Assembly (NCBI RefSeq): GCF_901709675.1
Contig: NC_051097.1
Location: 3,522,539 to 3,586,538 of the forward strand
Direction of reading: 5' to 3'
Length of the DNA: 64,000 bases
From: Syngnathus acus
Taxonomy: Eukaryota > Chordata > Actinopteri > Syngnathiformes > Syngnathidae
The translations under genes and the position numbers were made by a program. Shown here one piece after another: positions 38,601-47,401 of this stretch (the stretch's first letter is position 1; each line of letters starts with the position of its first letter). The notes under the pieces are model-generated. The model was not told the DNA's origin and searched no databases. It worked only from the letters and a program-made list of their open reading frames with translations.

Positions 38601-40920
38601 CACATACGGTGTCAGACACAATATTACATACAGCAGTAAAAACGAAAAAGAGATCTCAAGGCTTAATCCAATGTGAAATAAATTTGCCGGATTCTGAATT
38701 TTTAATGTTAACTTCGTGTAGATCAGTAATTCAAATGCCCCGCTCATTTCAAACACTAATTTCATGAAAGCTAAGTCATTCCACCGCAGTGTTTCTTATC
38801 CCACTTATTTCCCACTTGTCTTCAGGGAGCTTCACTTCCTCCATTGAGCCTTCCATGGCAGCAGCTCGAGTGAATGAGCGATGCGGCACCGTCCTGTCCA
38901 CCGCCAACCGCAGCAGCCACATGACGCTCCTCTCTCCTCGCAAACAGTTGGGTCAGCTCAACTGCCTGCACAAAGTCACTGTGCGCTGCAAGGCCTCGAC
39001 AAAGCGCAAGGTAACATGAGCACACAACTATTCTTGTTTGAAAATGTTGGAGGATCAAGTCAGTTTAACGTGTTTAACATCCAAAAGATACTGGGAATTA
39101 TTATAAGACTAAATTATGAAATTGTACTGCATAACTCACTAATTGAATTGTGTGATTTTTTTTTCATTACATTTTGTGTATTTCAGCAAGTACACCACAC
39201 TTCTTAAAACTTTAATTCACATTTTGTTTTACATGACTTGTTAAAAATGAAAGCGGGTTGAACCGATTCTGCTTATCTAGTCCCGTCCCAATTGCAACCA
39301 ATGGTTTCACTGCCACACAATCTACATTACTCCTGTACTACCTATAATACTACCGTTTTTTTCCATGTATAATGCGCCCCCGTGTATAATACGCACCCTA
39401 AAAATAGCATGTTGATGCTGGAAAAAAGCCTGTACCCATGTATAATACGCACCCAAATTTTGACTCCTACTTAAGTCCGTAAACGTAAAATTATTTCAGA
39501 AAAAAGATCATCTTTGGGAACAACCGGATGTTATTCTGCCGGTCAGTATCACTGCGCATGCGCTAGCAAACTCAATAGCGAAGAAATGTTTCGGATTTGT
39601 GTAGGGTACATTGTGACAGCAAACGAGCAGGTGATCGAGCAAGCGTCTGATACGAGAGCATTGTGTTCGTATGGAGCGTGTTTGAAGTGAACAGCAGAGA
39701 AGAAAGCGCATCTGTAATGGCGGCCTCCGTATGATATCCGGATAAAAAAATAAAATAAAATTGTACCCATATAATGCGCACCCCAGATTTTAGGACAATA
39801 AATTAGTTAAATTTTGCGCCTTATACATGGCAAAAAACGGTATGTACTATAATCAGGATAAGAGGAAAAAAATAAAATAAACAGAGATTTGGCCAGAATA
39901 ACATAATTTGAATACAGAAATAACAAATTAGGTAGATGTTAGAATATGATTTGAATACAGCATTGATTTGAATTCAGCAATAAACTAGAGGTTTGAATAT
40001 AATATGAATACAGCATAAAACTGTAAGTTTGCATAACAATTGATATCAATTTGTTTTGTATACAGCAATGCCAAGTTGATTTACTACTTACGTTTGAACT
40101 CAGGGGTGTCAAAGTTATTTTTTTATTGTAGTCATAGCTTCTTTCGGAGGGCCATTATGACTGTCAACCGAAATAAATGTATGAGCACCTCATATTATAT
40201 ACAGTACAAGCTACAAAACAATCTGACAAATAAGTCATTTTCAAATCAGACGAGTAAAAACTGGTCAAATATTTAAAAAAAAAAAAGATATTATTAAAAA
40301 TGAAGACAATTTGCCATTCTAGTAATGACACACGAATTTGATGCACATTTTGTCTTTGCGGGCCACATAAAATGATATGGCGGGGCGTATCTGGCACCCC
40401 CGAGCCTTGAGTTTGACACTTGTGTTTGAACGGTTTGATTTTGAAGACACCAAAAATAGAAGATTTGAAATCCACAACTTTATTTTGCTAATCTTACACA
40501 GAAACTGAAATAGGTGTTTTCATTTATCACTTGGGCTCTTTTCACTCACTGCTACACCCTAGTGGACGATGCCTGGCATTGACCGCCATCATGACATATT
40601 AAGAGCAAAAAAAGCGAAAATAATTCGTTGAGAGTAAAGTCTTGTGGATTTTTTTGCAGGGGTTATGATTGTAAAAGAATCCGCGATAGGCGGAAATTGT
40701 GAAGACCAAATTTTAAATTCTTATTATACTATGTTTTTGGATATATATTTTAGGGGTGATTTATGCCTCTATTATGTAATAGAGGCAAAAATCATCCCTA
40801 AAATATATACCGTTTTTTTCCATGTATAATGCGCCCCCATGTATAATACGCACCCTAAAAATGGCATGTTGATGCTGGAAAAAAGCCTGTACCCATGTAT
40901 AATACGCACCCAATTTTTTT

Positions 40921-40959
<39 letters not shown>

Positions 40960-42104
40960 CCAATGATCGTCACACACGCATCTGGGTGTGGTGAAATTTG
41001 TCCTCTACATTTGACCCATCCCCGTGTGATTTTGATCCATCCCCTGGGGGAGAGGGGAGAGGGGAGCAGTGAGCAGCAGCGGCGCCGCGCTCGGGAATCA
41101 TTTGGTGATCTAACCCCCCAATTCCAACCCTTAATGCTGTGTGCCAAGCAGGGAGGCAATGGGTCCCATTTTTATAGTCTTTGGTATGACCTGGCCGGGT
41201 TACTTAAGTCCGTAAACGCAAAATTATTTCAGAAAAAAGATCATCTTTGGGAACAACCGGATGTTATTCTGCCGGTCAGTATCACTGCGCATGCGCTAGC
41301 AAACTCGATAGCGAAGAAATGTTTTGGATTTGTGTAGGGTACATTGTGACAGCAAACGAGCAGGTGATCGAGCAAGCGTCTGATACGAGAGCATTGTGTT
41401 CGTATGGAGCGTGTTTGAAGTGAACAGCAGAGAAGAAAGGAACAAGGCAAAGTGTTGTGAAATAAAATATTACCTGTAATACGCATTTAGGTAGAGAACT
41501 GAACTCTCGCTCTTTATATAGCTGACGTGTCCAAAAAAAAAAAAAAAAAAAATTTGTTTTGAATTGTACCCATGTATAATGCGCACCCCAGATTTTAGGA
41601 CAATAAATTAGTTAAATTTTGCGCATTATACATGGAAAAAAACGGTATATGCATTGGGTAGCTTCTTCTTTGTCGTTGGCGCCGAAGAAAAAAAAAATCA
41701 AAGTCAAGTTTATTTATATAGGCCTTCATCACAAACCTCTCAAAGAGCTCAAAGAAGTATAAAAAGATGCATCCTCTCATGGTCGCCAACTTTTGTTTTA
41801 CACAAGAAGGATTTGTCACATTAAATTGCATTAATCCACTAGGATTTGTCTGAACTGCACAAAGGGATTTAAGGTGAGCCATTTTAGTTTAAAAAAATCT
41901 ATATTTTTATGTCTTCTATGTCTTAAGGTGGAGGAGATGGAAGTGGATGACTTCTACGACGGTATCAAGCGCCTGTACAACGAAGACGGCATGACCACCG
42001 CCATTCAAGAGGGGACAGCAACGAGAGGCCTTGGAGCCTTGATGTCGCATCAGGAAGACAGCTCTTCCCTCTGCCCTCCACTACAACCAGTCTGTGCCTC
42101 ATAG
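32698..42104 (+). CDS. ccni: Cyclin I
   Basis: Atypical cyclin, close to the cyclin G group, that in mammals binds CDK5 and supports survival of post-mitotic cells. Coding exons: 32698-32811, 34158-34292, 35113-35187, 35316-35456, 37092-37217, 37663-37764, 38432-38579, 38826-39010, 41928-42104. They give 400 aa in one frame (human 377). The start [19 protein letters not shown] matches the family N-terminus. Cyclin-box blocks are [58 protein letters not shown] and [16 protein letters not shown]. The end has [20 protein letters not shown] and CPPLQPV, as in human. Exons 7-8 carry a Ser/Arg-rich insert longer than in mammals. The last intron ends in an unusual CTTAAG acceptor. Introns are large and full of repeats. 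Confidence 0.95.
33409..33732 (+). repeat. Full-length tRNA-type SINE in ccni intron 1
   Basis: The tRNA-like head has an A-box-like 'tggcgtagttgtgcactggttagc', a diverged B box ('ggttgccgatttgatt') and the common body. It ends in 'gataatggatgcacagatggatg', showing the ATGGATGG-type tail. This is the clearest head-to-tail copy on the plus strand. Confidence 0.8.
35247..35300 (+). repeat. (TG)n-rich microsatellite
   Basis: TG/CG-alternating run immediately before the acceptor of ccni exon 4, which would form part of its pyrimidine/GU-rich 3' splice region. Confidence 0.8.
35841..36110 (+). repeat. hAT-type non-autonomous element fragment
   Basis: It begins 'caggggtccccaacc' followed by 'caccacggaccgg', the well-known end of a hAT group. 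The opposite terminus was not located. Lies in ccni intron 4. Confidence 0.6.
36236..36560 (-). repeat. Retroposon 3' end with (TTTGAC)n tail
   Basis: On the plus strand 'caaaagtcaaagtcaaagtcagctttattgtc' gives, in reverse, a tail of repeated TTTGACT after 'gacaataaagctgac'. This is the style of fish non-LTR retroposon 3' ends. The family cannot be named by eye. Confidence 0.5.
36817..37045 (+). repeat. tRNA-type SINE fragment directly before ccni exon 5
   Basis: Shows the body blocks 'catgttcttcccatgcttgcatgggtttc', 'ggtttcctcccacatcccacaaacatgc' and 'ctggcaaccagttcaggatgtcccccgcctactgcccagagtcagctgg'. It ends less than 60 bp before the exon 5 acceptor at 37092. Confidence 0.8.
37372..37465 (+). 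repeat. LINE 3'-end fragment
   Basis: 'gtgaatttccccgctgtgggatgaataaacttctatcaatcaat' is a typical fish LINE 3' terminus with a short tandem tail. Confidence 0.6.
37838..38095 (-). repeat. tRNA-type SINE copy in ccni intron 6
   Basis: Minus-oriented copy. It contains 'gtagggcacatagagacaaacaaccatccgcac', 'gatgtgggaggaaag', 'gaaaacccacgcagg' and, at its right edge, the tRNA-like head region. It is preceded by 'taatatacaggcgtaatatgtagacccga' (about 37809), which also occurs at about 14937. Confidence 0.75.
39353..39842 (+). repeat. TA-flanked MITE, copy 1 (CCGTTTTTTTCCATG family)
   Basis: It begins 'taccgtttttttccatgtataatgcgc' and ends 'gcgccttatacatggcaaaaaacggta', imperfect inverted termini of about 27 bp flanked by TA. 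The interior is shared with 40807-41648. No coding capacity. Confidence 0.9.
40101..40424 (+). mobile_element. hAT-type MITE with 8-bp target duplication
   Basis: Starts 'caggggtgtcaaa' and ends 'tttgacacttgtg', inverted termini with 3 mismatches in 13. Flanks are 'tttgaact' (40093-40100) and 'tttgaacg' (40425-40432), a 7/8 match to the 8-bp duplication expected of hAT. Non-coding, in the last ccni intron. Confidence 0.8.
40740..40810. repeat. Near-perfect hairpin (inverted repeat)
   Basis: The arm 'ttttaggggtgatttatgcc..' pairs with '..ggcaaaaatcatccctaaaa' around a TG centre. About 25 of 27 pairs match, plus a further ATATAT extension. It directly abuts the left TIR of the MITE at 40807. 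Confidence 0.85.
40807..41648 (+). mobile_element. TA-flanked MITE, copy 2, with a nested SINE-like insertion
   Basis: The outer 28 bp (ATACCGTTTTTTTCCATG.. and its complement) are perfect inverted repeats. The left part (to about 40915) and the part from about 41200 align with the copy at 39353-39842. Between them sits a retroposon not present in copy 1. Confidence 0.9.
40916..41203 (-). repeat. SINE-like retroposon inside the MITE
   Basis: On the minus strand it runs from 'ggtcataccaaagactataaaaatgggacccattgcctccc' through 'ccgagcgcggc' and 'ggggatggatcaaaatcacacgggg' to 'cgatcattgggactttt' and a poly(A) (poly-T at 40920-40952 on the plus strand). A second copy is at about 62896-63060. Confidence 0.75.
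41695..41830 (+). repeat. Fish interspersed repeat fragment
   Basis: 'aaagtcaagtttatttatataggccttcatcacaaacctctcaaagagctc' resembles a common fish retroposon ('caagtttatttatatagccc..'). It ends about 100 bp before the last ccni exon. Confidence 0.45.
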
Positions 42105-42500
42105 AAAGCGCACCTAACTATGCTCATCGCAACCATCTTGCCACCAACGGCATCCTCTGAATTTGAACCCATCGAGTTAGTGATGTCCAAAAAGCGCAAT
42201 GCAACAGCAGCATATAAAAATTGCCAGTCAAGTTCCGCTACACTAATATTACAGATTGTTCGAAGTTAACTCAGTTGGTTTTGATGAGCACAATCCATCC
42301 CTCAAATCCATTCAGTTTAGTTGTCTTGAGATCAGCTCCCATCATCCCCTTCAGCCAGTAAATAGCCCCCCCCTCAATTTAACATAAAAAAAAAAATCAG
42401 CTGCTATTATTGTTGTAGTTCAAATTTTTGGACAATTTAAAGTTATGTCAATTTCAAGAAAATCTAAAAAGTTAACATAATAAAACACTTTGAATCTACT
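42105..42500 (+). other. ccni: ccni 3' UTR with poly(A) signal
   Basis: AATAAA at 42479-42484, about 375 bp after the stop codon. Confidence 0.65.
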
Positions 42501-43120
42501 CTATTTTCCTCTACTGTTTGTCTTTTTTTTATTTGGTTTCCCCTTAAATTTGTTGTCACGGATTAACTATCGACTCCTCTCCATGTCAATGAACTATTCC
42601 TCGTGCAAAAATTGAAATTTACCATATGTAGCAAAAAGAACTTGCTTGCTTGTACCTTTGACCCCAGTGCTTCTTGATTATTTCATGGTATGCCTCCCCA
42701 AGAAAGAAAATATTTTGCGTATTCTAATTAACATGTTCCCTGGGGTCACAAGCACCCCACCTCCCCCACTCCGGCATCGCACCATGTACTCCTCCTCATG
42801 GGGTCTGCCCCATGATTTGCGAAGCACTGCTCCATAGTGAAAACATACAGTTGACTTATTGATTTAGCTTTGAAAAATAATTGAAGCTAACCTAGCCATG
42901 CAATGCAAGCCACTATATACATGTCAGACTAACGTGTGTGCGTATGTGCGTACGCGATTTGGCCAGATGGACTTTTATCTGTTAATATATTGTGTAGTAA
43001 AACACCCGGGCATTTTAAAATGAAGCATCGGGAATGCCTGCGCTACAATAACCTAAACACACAGACAAAACAAAAAGAGTGATACTTCACTGGTTCTTCT
43101 ATATCAAACAATTTTCTTTA

Positions 43121-43178
43121 GGTTCATTTACCTGACATGTTTCGGCGGGTTCTTCCGCCTTCATCAGAGTGATGAACC
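43121..43178 (-). ncRNA. Hammerhead-like ribozyme motif (Penelope-type element remnant)
   Basis: On the minus strand the order is stem I strand GGTTCAT, core CTGATGA (plus 43161-43167), stem II GGCGG/CCGCC (43155-43159 and 43144-43148), core GAAA (43140-43143), a minimal stem III C..G, the cleavage triplet GTC (scissile position 43134/43133), and the returning strand ATGAACC (43121-43127). This is the type I layout with a tiny stem III known from Penelope-like retroelements. One extra A (43160) separates CTGATGA from stem II. A 12-bp outer inverted repeat ('cttcactggttc'/'gaaccagtgaag') surrounds it. No reverse transcriptase is nearby, so this is a fragment. Confidence 0.6.
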
Positions 43179-43949
43179 AGTGAAGTAATTGAAAAAGAAA
43201 AAACAAGATGAACCTAGTACAACTAAAATGAGTGATACTCACAACATGTTCTGACTTATTAAAAGAAAAGTATCTTCAATTTAACAGATAAACACAGTAG
43301 GAACATTTCCCAAAGATGTTCTGACTTTAATCTGTACATGTTTCTTTCTTGGAAAAAAGCCCTGTTTGACTTTGACCTGTTGGAGGGGCCTGTTAGATGC
43401 TGCTCATAATACCTGAATGGCTGCGCGCACCACAAGGCACAAACCAAGAAAGAGTTTTGTTGTTTTATCGTCATTTTGTATATAATGACAGTGACGTCAC
43501 TGATTTTAATAGTGCCTCGAGCTCATTTCTAAATGCATCTTAGGCCACCATTTCCTTTATTTGTTGGTGTTTAACAAGCTAGAGATATGAACTATCAAGA
43601 GGAGTTGTACACGTACCTGGATGATGTGAGCAATGAGAGACGTGAGACGCAAGTAACGACAGTGAGGGGGGAATCATAAAAACGTTTTTTCTTATTGATC
43701 AATTTTATTTTGAGCTTAAAAACAGAAAAAGATATCAGTAAAATATAAAAGGAAAAAGAAAACAGGACAATAACAAAATGTCCCAAGCAAGTCGTAAATA
43801 ACTTAAACAACAACAATTAGGACAGCTCGAAAAGGAGTAGGAAGAAGTTAAAGAACTTCAGTACGACCTATACAATTTGTATAGAATTATTCTCTTTTTT
43901 TTTACCAGCTGTCGTGGGAACAGAAATCCATCTTGTTACTGTTATACAT

Positions 43950-44290
43950 GCAGATCCATTCGTTTTCTGTACCGCTTTGTACCCACGGGGTCGCGGGCGT
44001 GCTGGAGCCTATCCCAGCAGTCATTGAGACGTAGGCGGGTGACACCCTGAACCGGTTGCCAGCCGATCGCAGGGCACACAGGGACGAACAACCATACGCA
44101 CTCGCACTCACACCTAGGGGCTATTTGGAGTGCTCAATCGGCCTACCAAGCATGTCTTCGGGATGTGGGAGGAAACCGGAGTGCCTGGAGAAAACCCACG
44201 CAGGCACGGGGAGAACATGCAAACTCCACACTGGAATTGAACCGGCACCCTCTTAACTGTGAGGCGGACATGCTAACCAGTGCGCCACAG
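43950..44290 (-). repeat. Full-length tRNA-type SINE
   Basis: Minus-oriented copy from the tail region ('atccattcgttttctgtaccgc') to the tRNA-like head. At 44255-44287 the plus strand reads 'ctgtgaggcggacatgctaaccagtgcgcca', the complement of 'tggcgcactggttagcatgtccgcctcaca' (A-box region). Confidence 0.9.
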
Positions 44291-44561
44291 ATAATCGTAA
44301 AATAACCAATCATAAAAAATACAGAAACCAGATGATCACGCACCATTTGCTCAACACAGTATCCCATGGGCCCAACCATCGCTTTGGCCACCCACAGGAA
44401 GCTGGCACCTCGCAGCAAATTGGGACTTCATATTTTTACCCTGTTCCAGAGTCGTCCTGTGGTACCACTTGTCACGCTTGTTTTCAAAATCACTTGAAAC
44501 AATATATTGATTAATTTCCAATTATTTGCCCTTCAGTATAGTATAAATGATGCAAAAAGTA

Positions 44562-45419
44562 CCGTATTTTCCGCCCTAAAAGGCGCACCTAAAAACCTAA
44601 AATTTTCTCAAAAGCCGACAGTGCGCCTTATAGGCCAGTGCGCCTTATATATGGATCAATTGATGAATTTGTTGATCCATACTGGTTGTACACAGTGCTC
44701 TGCCAAAATGTTTCAGTACGTTTTAGTACGACTAGTAAATTACAAGGTCGCATCGCTTCCCAACATTACGGCAACTGTAGTCAGGGGGCGTCACCGAATA
44801 GCTGTTGTACCCGCGAGGCTATTTCATGTCAAAATAGGCGGCTCTGTTAATGTTTCGAGTAAATCTACGGATCGATATGGAAGGGAAACATAGGTAAGTA
44901 GTACCAATGCGTTAGATCGAACTTTAGTCAGTTCCGGTCATTTTATAGGAGATCGTTTGAGAAACGTGATTGTTTACACTTTGCTGAGGCTCATGGGAGA
45001 TTGCGAGCTGAGGCTCGTGAGACTTTGCGGATGGCTAATGCTATTGCGATAGCTGCTATACGTACCAGGCTATTTCATGTCAAAATAGGCTGCTCTGTTA
45101 ATGTTTCGAGTAAATCTACGGATCGATATGGAAGGGAAACATAGGTAAGTAGTACCAATGCGTTAGATCGAACTTTAGTCAGTTCCGATCATTTTATAGG
45201 AGATCGTTTGAGAAACGCGATTGTTTACAGAGGGCTCGTTGGTTATTGGCTAGTGGATGCATACCGCAACCCTAGTCAACCTCAGTTTGATGTAGTATAG
45301 CTTCTATTTTATGCGCCTTATAATCCGGTGCGCCTTATATATGGACAAAGTTTTAAAATGGGCTGTTCATTGAAGGTGCGCCTTATAACCCGGTGCGCCT
45401 TTTAGGGCGGAAAATACGG
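44562..45419 (+). mobile_element. TA-flanked MITE with internal tandem duplication
   Basis: The termini CCGTATTTTCCGCCCTAAAA and their complement TTTTAGGGCGGAAAATACGG are perfect inverted repeats flanked by TA. Inside, a block of about 160 bp ('ctatttcatgtcaaaatagg' to 'gagaaacg.gattgtttaca') occurs twice, at about 44818-44976 and 45069-45229. No transposase. Confidence 0.9.
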
Positions 45420-45826
45420 TAAATAAAAACATTAAACCTTTGCTTAGTTATTTAACTGAAAAAAAAAAAAAAAAGTCCTTTTCCAAGAGGCCATTGGAAT
45501 AAAAGTGTTTGCAAGTGATTAGTTGTTTGAATAGGTTCTTGTTAAGTATTTGTTTTGTAAAACAGCCTCTGATGTTAAGATGATGTCAAGACTGTTTCAA
45601 ATAGGTCTTTCTTTGAATACATATTTGTTCAAAAATGTTATTCTACCAAATCTATCGAGATTTCATTTAAAAAAATAAAAAAGCCTTTTGTTTTTAAATT
45701 TAGCTAAATTTTATGGTGGGGTTGAACAGTTTCATTGACATGCTTTCAGTCAAAACATTTAGAAAGAAAAATCCCCCAATTGTAATCAGTTGCCTTTATT
45801 TTGAAATTTTGGAAAAAAAAACAACA

Positions 45827-46097
45827 ATAGTGAAAACCGACATTTTTCTGACAGCAGAGATCAAGTAATATACTGCTATCAGTAATCAAAAATGCAATAA
45901 CTGGATATAAATTCACATGACATAGAGTGAATTGTAGATGTAGTAACATACCGAAGAAACAACAACAGTGAAAACCAACATTTTTCTGACAGTAGTAATC
46001 AAGTAATACAATGCAATCAGTAATCAAAAATGCAATAACTGGATATACAGTTACATGATATACAGTGAATTGTAGTTGCAGTAACATACCGAAGAAA
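45827..46097 (+). repeat. Tandem duplication, about 135 bp x 2
   Basis: The unit 'gtgaaaacc(g/a)acatttttctgacag' through 'gtagtaacataccgaagaa' occurs twice back to back with about 10% change, in the spacer between ccni and the lectin gene. Confidence 0.85.
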
Positions 46098-46791
46098 ATG
46101 ATGGATGATGGAAAATACTGGATTATCCTTCCAGTGAAATACTGTCATTTCTACAGTGTTGAATTGTAGACAACATTGGCAGTAACAAAAGTCTCTTTTG
46201 ACTCAAAATTCATTATTTATAATCATACAATCTTTAGAAGCTTTCTTTGACCGGCATAAAACAAAACGCTGTCGAGTCTGGGCTCCCTTTTTAAAGGGTT
46301 ATTAGGACTAGACAACACGACAAGATTAAAAAACAATACAAAGAACAATACTGACTTTGGACTTTCATTCAAGATTAAAAACTATTCTTGTCTCTCACAT
46401 TCTTACGATTGTGCTCATTGAAAGCACTGGAATTTCTGTACAATGTGTTTTGCTTTTTGAGTGAGTGACCTTGTTTACGAAAAGGCAGTCAAAGTTGTCA
46501 AGCGCGCAAAAAAGAATAGAAGGACAAACAGGCCCCAAGTAGAGTCGAGTGTTAGTGAACATAGAATGCTTGTTCACATTTCATCCGGACACGACATCGA
46601 GTTGGCTAATAACGGCTAAGCTAAATGCTACACACTTATGCAGATGTGTTCTGATTACAATTTTGGGAGGGCATTAAATCTTCTTCTTCGATGACTTGCT
46701 TGGGGGGCGCCGTTGTCAATTTTCTCCATGGGCATCGAGTGGTCTTGGGCCATTGGGAACTGACACAGCGAGGCTGTCACCAAGGTGGACT

Positions 46792-47401
46792 CTACTGCGC
46801 CACCTGTGGCTTCAAGGAGGTCATTGGAAAGCGTACTGTGGGCATTTTGCACAGGAAGCTGTTGACTTGGGCACAAGACATTAGCTTCCATCTTCCAGTC
46901 TGAAAGAAAACCATCAATTTCAGTGGAACGCAAAGGTATTCTTCCAAATGCTCATTTGAGCACCCACCTGCCATAACTGAGCCACGCAGTGCTTGCTGAG
47001 GACAACACGTAGGTTGGGTTCTCCTGCGGCCCAGTAGGTGAAGGTCACCTCGTGGCGGTCCGACCACACGAACATGCCGGGAAGCACCAGGTCATTCAGT
47101 CCGGTCCAGACATCGCTGGTTTCTGCGGAGGACGGATGGGAACAAAGCTCTCATCTAGTTCTCAGATATTCCACCCATTCGGTCGTTCTACGGAGACTGT
47201 TAATTAATTAATCGTTGGGATGCATACCAAACTCAGAGGCACTTTTAACCCACGCCTGCTCCACTTTGGAGCGAATCGACATCAGTTCGGCACCAAAACC
47301 ACGGCAGACCAGTTGAGCATCATCCCAGTTCTTTTTGTCCTCGAAGAATTTGTAGCAGAATCCCGCAAACTCCTCCCAGTCAGGTGCCGAGCATCTGGGC
47401 T
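46792..47401 (-). other. C-terminal CTLD and stop
   Basis: Exons 47401-47228, 46... are 47401-47228, 47122-46968 and 46899-46792. They read RCSAPDWEEFAGFCYKFFED, WTGLNDLVLPGMFVWSD, VTFTYWAAGEPN and TGRWKLMSCAQVNSFLCKM, ending TSLKPQVAQ and stop. The EPN triplet typical of mannose-type Ca2+ binding is present. The usual second motif (WND) is replaced by GRWKLMSC, so calcium-dependent binding is doubtful. No membrane segment follows. This domain is diverged from the twelve array domains and is probably the ancestral C-terminal one. Confidence 0.85.

Noticed and set aside
38447-38767. 106-codon plus-strand frame starting in ccni exon 7
   Set aside because: It is the exon in a different frame run into intron. 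The exon itself reads correctly in another frame with a donor at 38580.
39508-41486. Recurrent 67-81 codon minus-strand frames ([16 protein letters not shown] type)
   Set aside because: They are identical because they lie in two copies of the same MITE. No transposase motif, so not a gene.
46655-46933. 92-codon minus-strand frame through the last lectin exon
   Set aside because: The exon reads in another frame (TGRWKLMSC..FLCK) that continues the CTLD fold and matches the preceding phase. This longer frame has no similarity.
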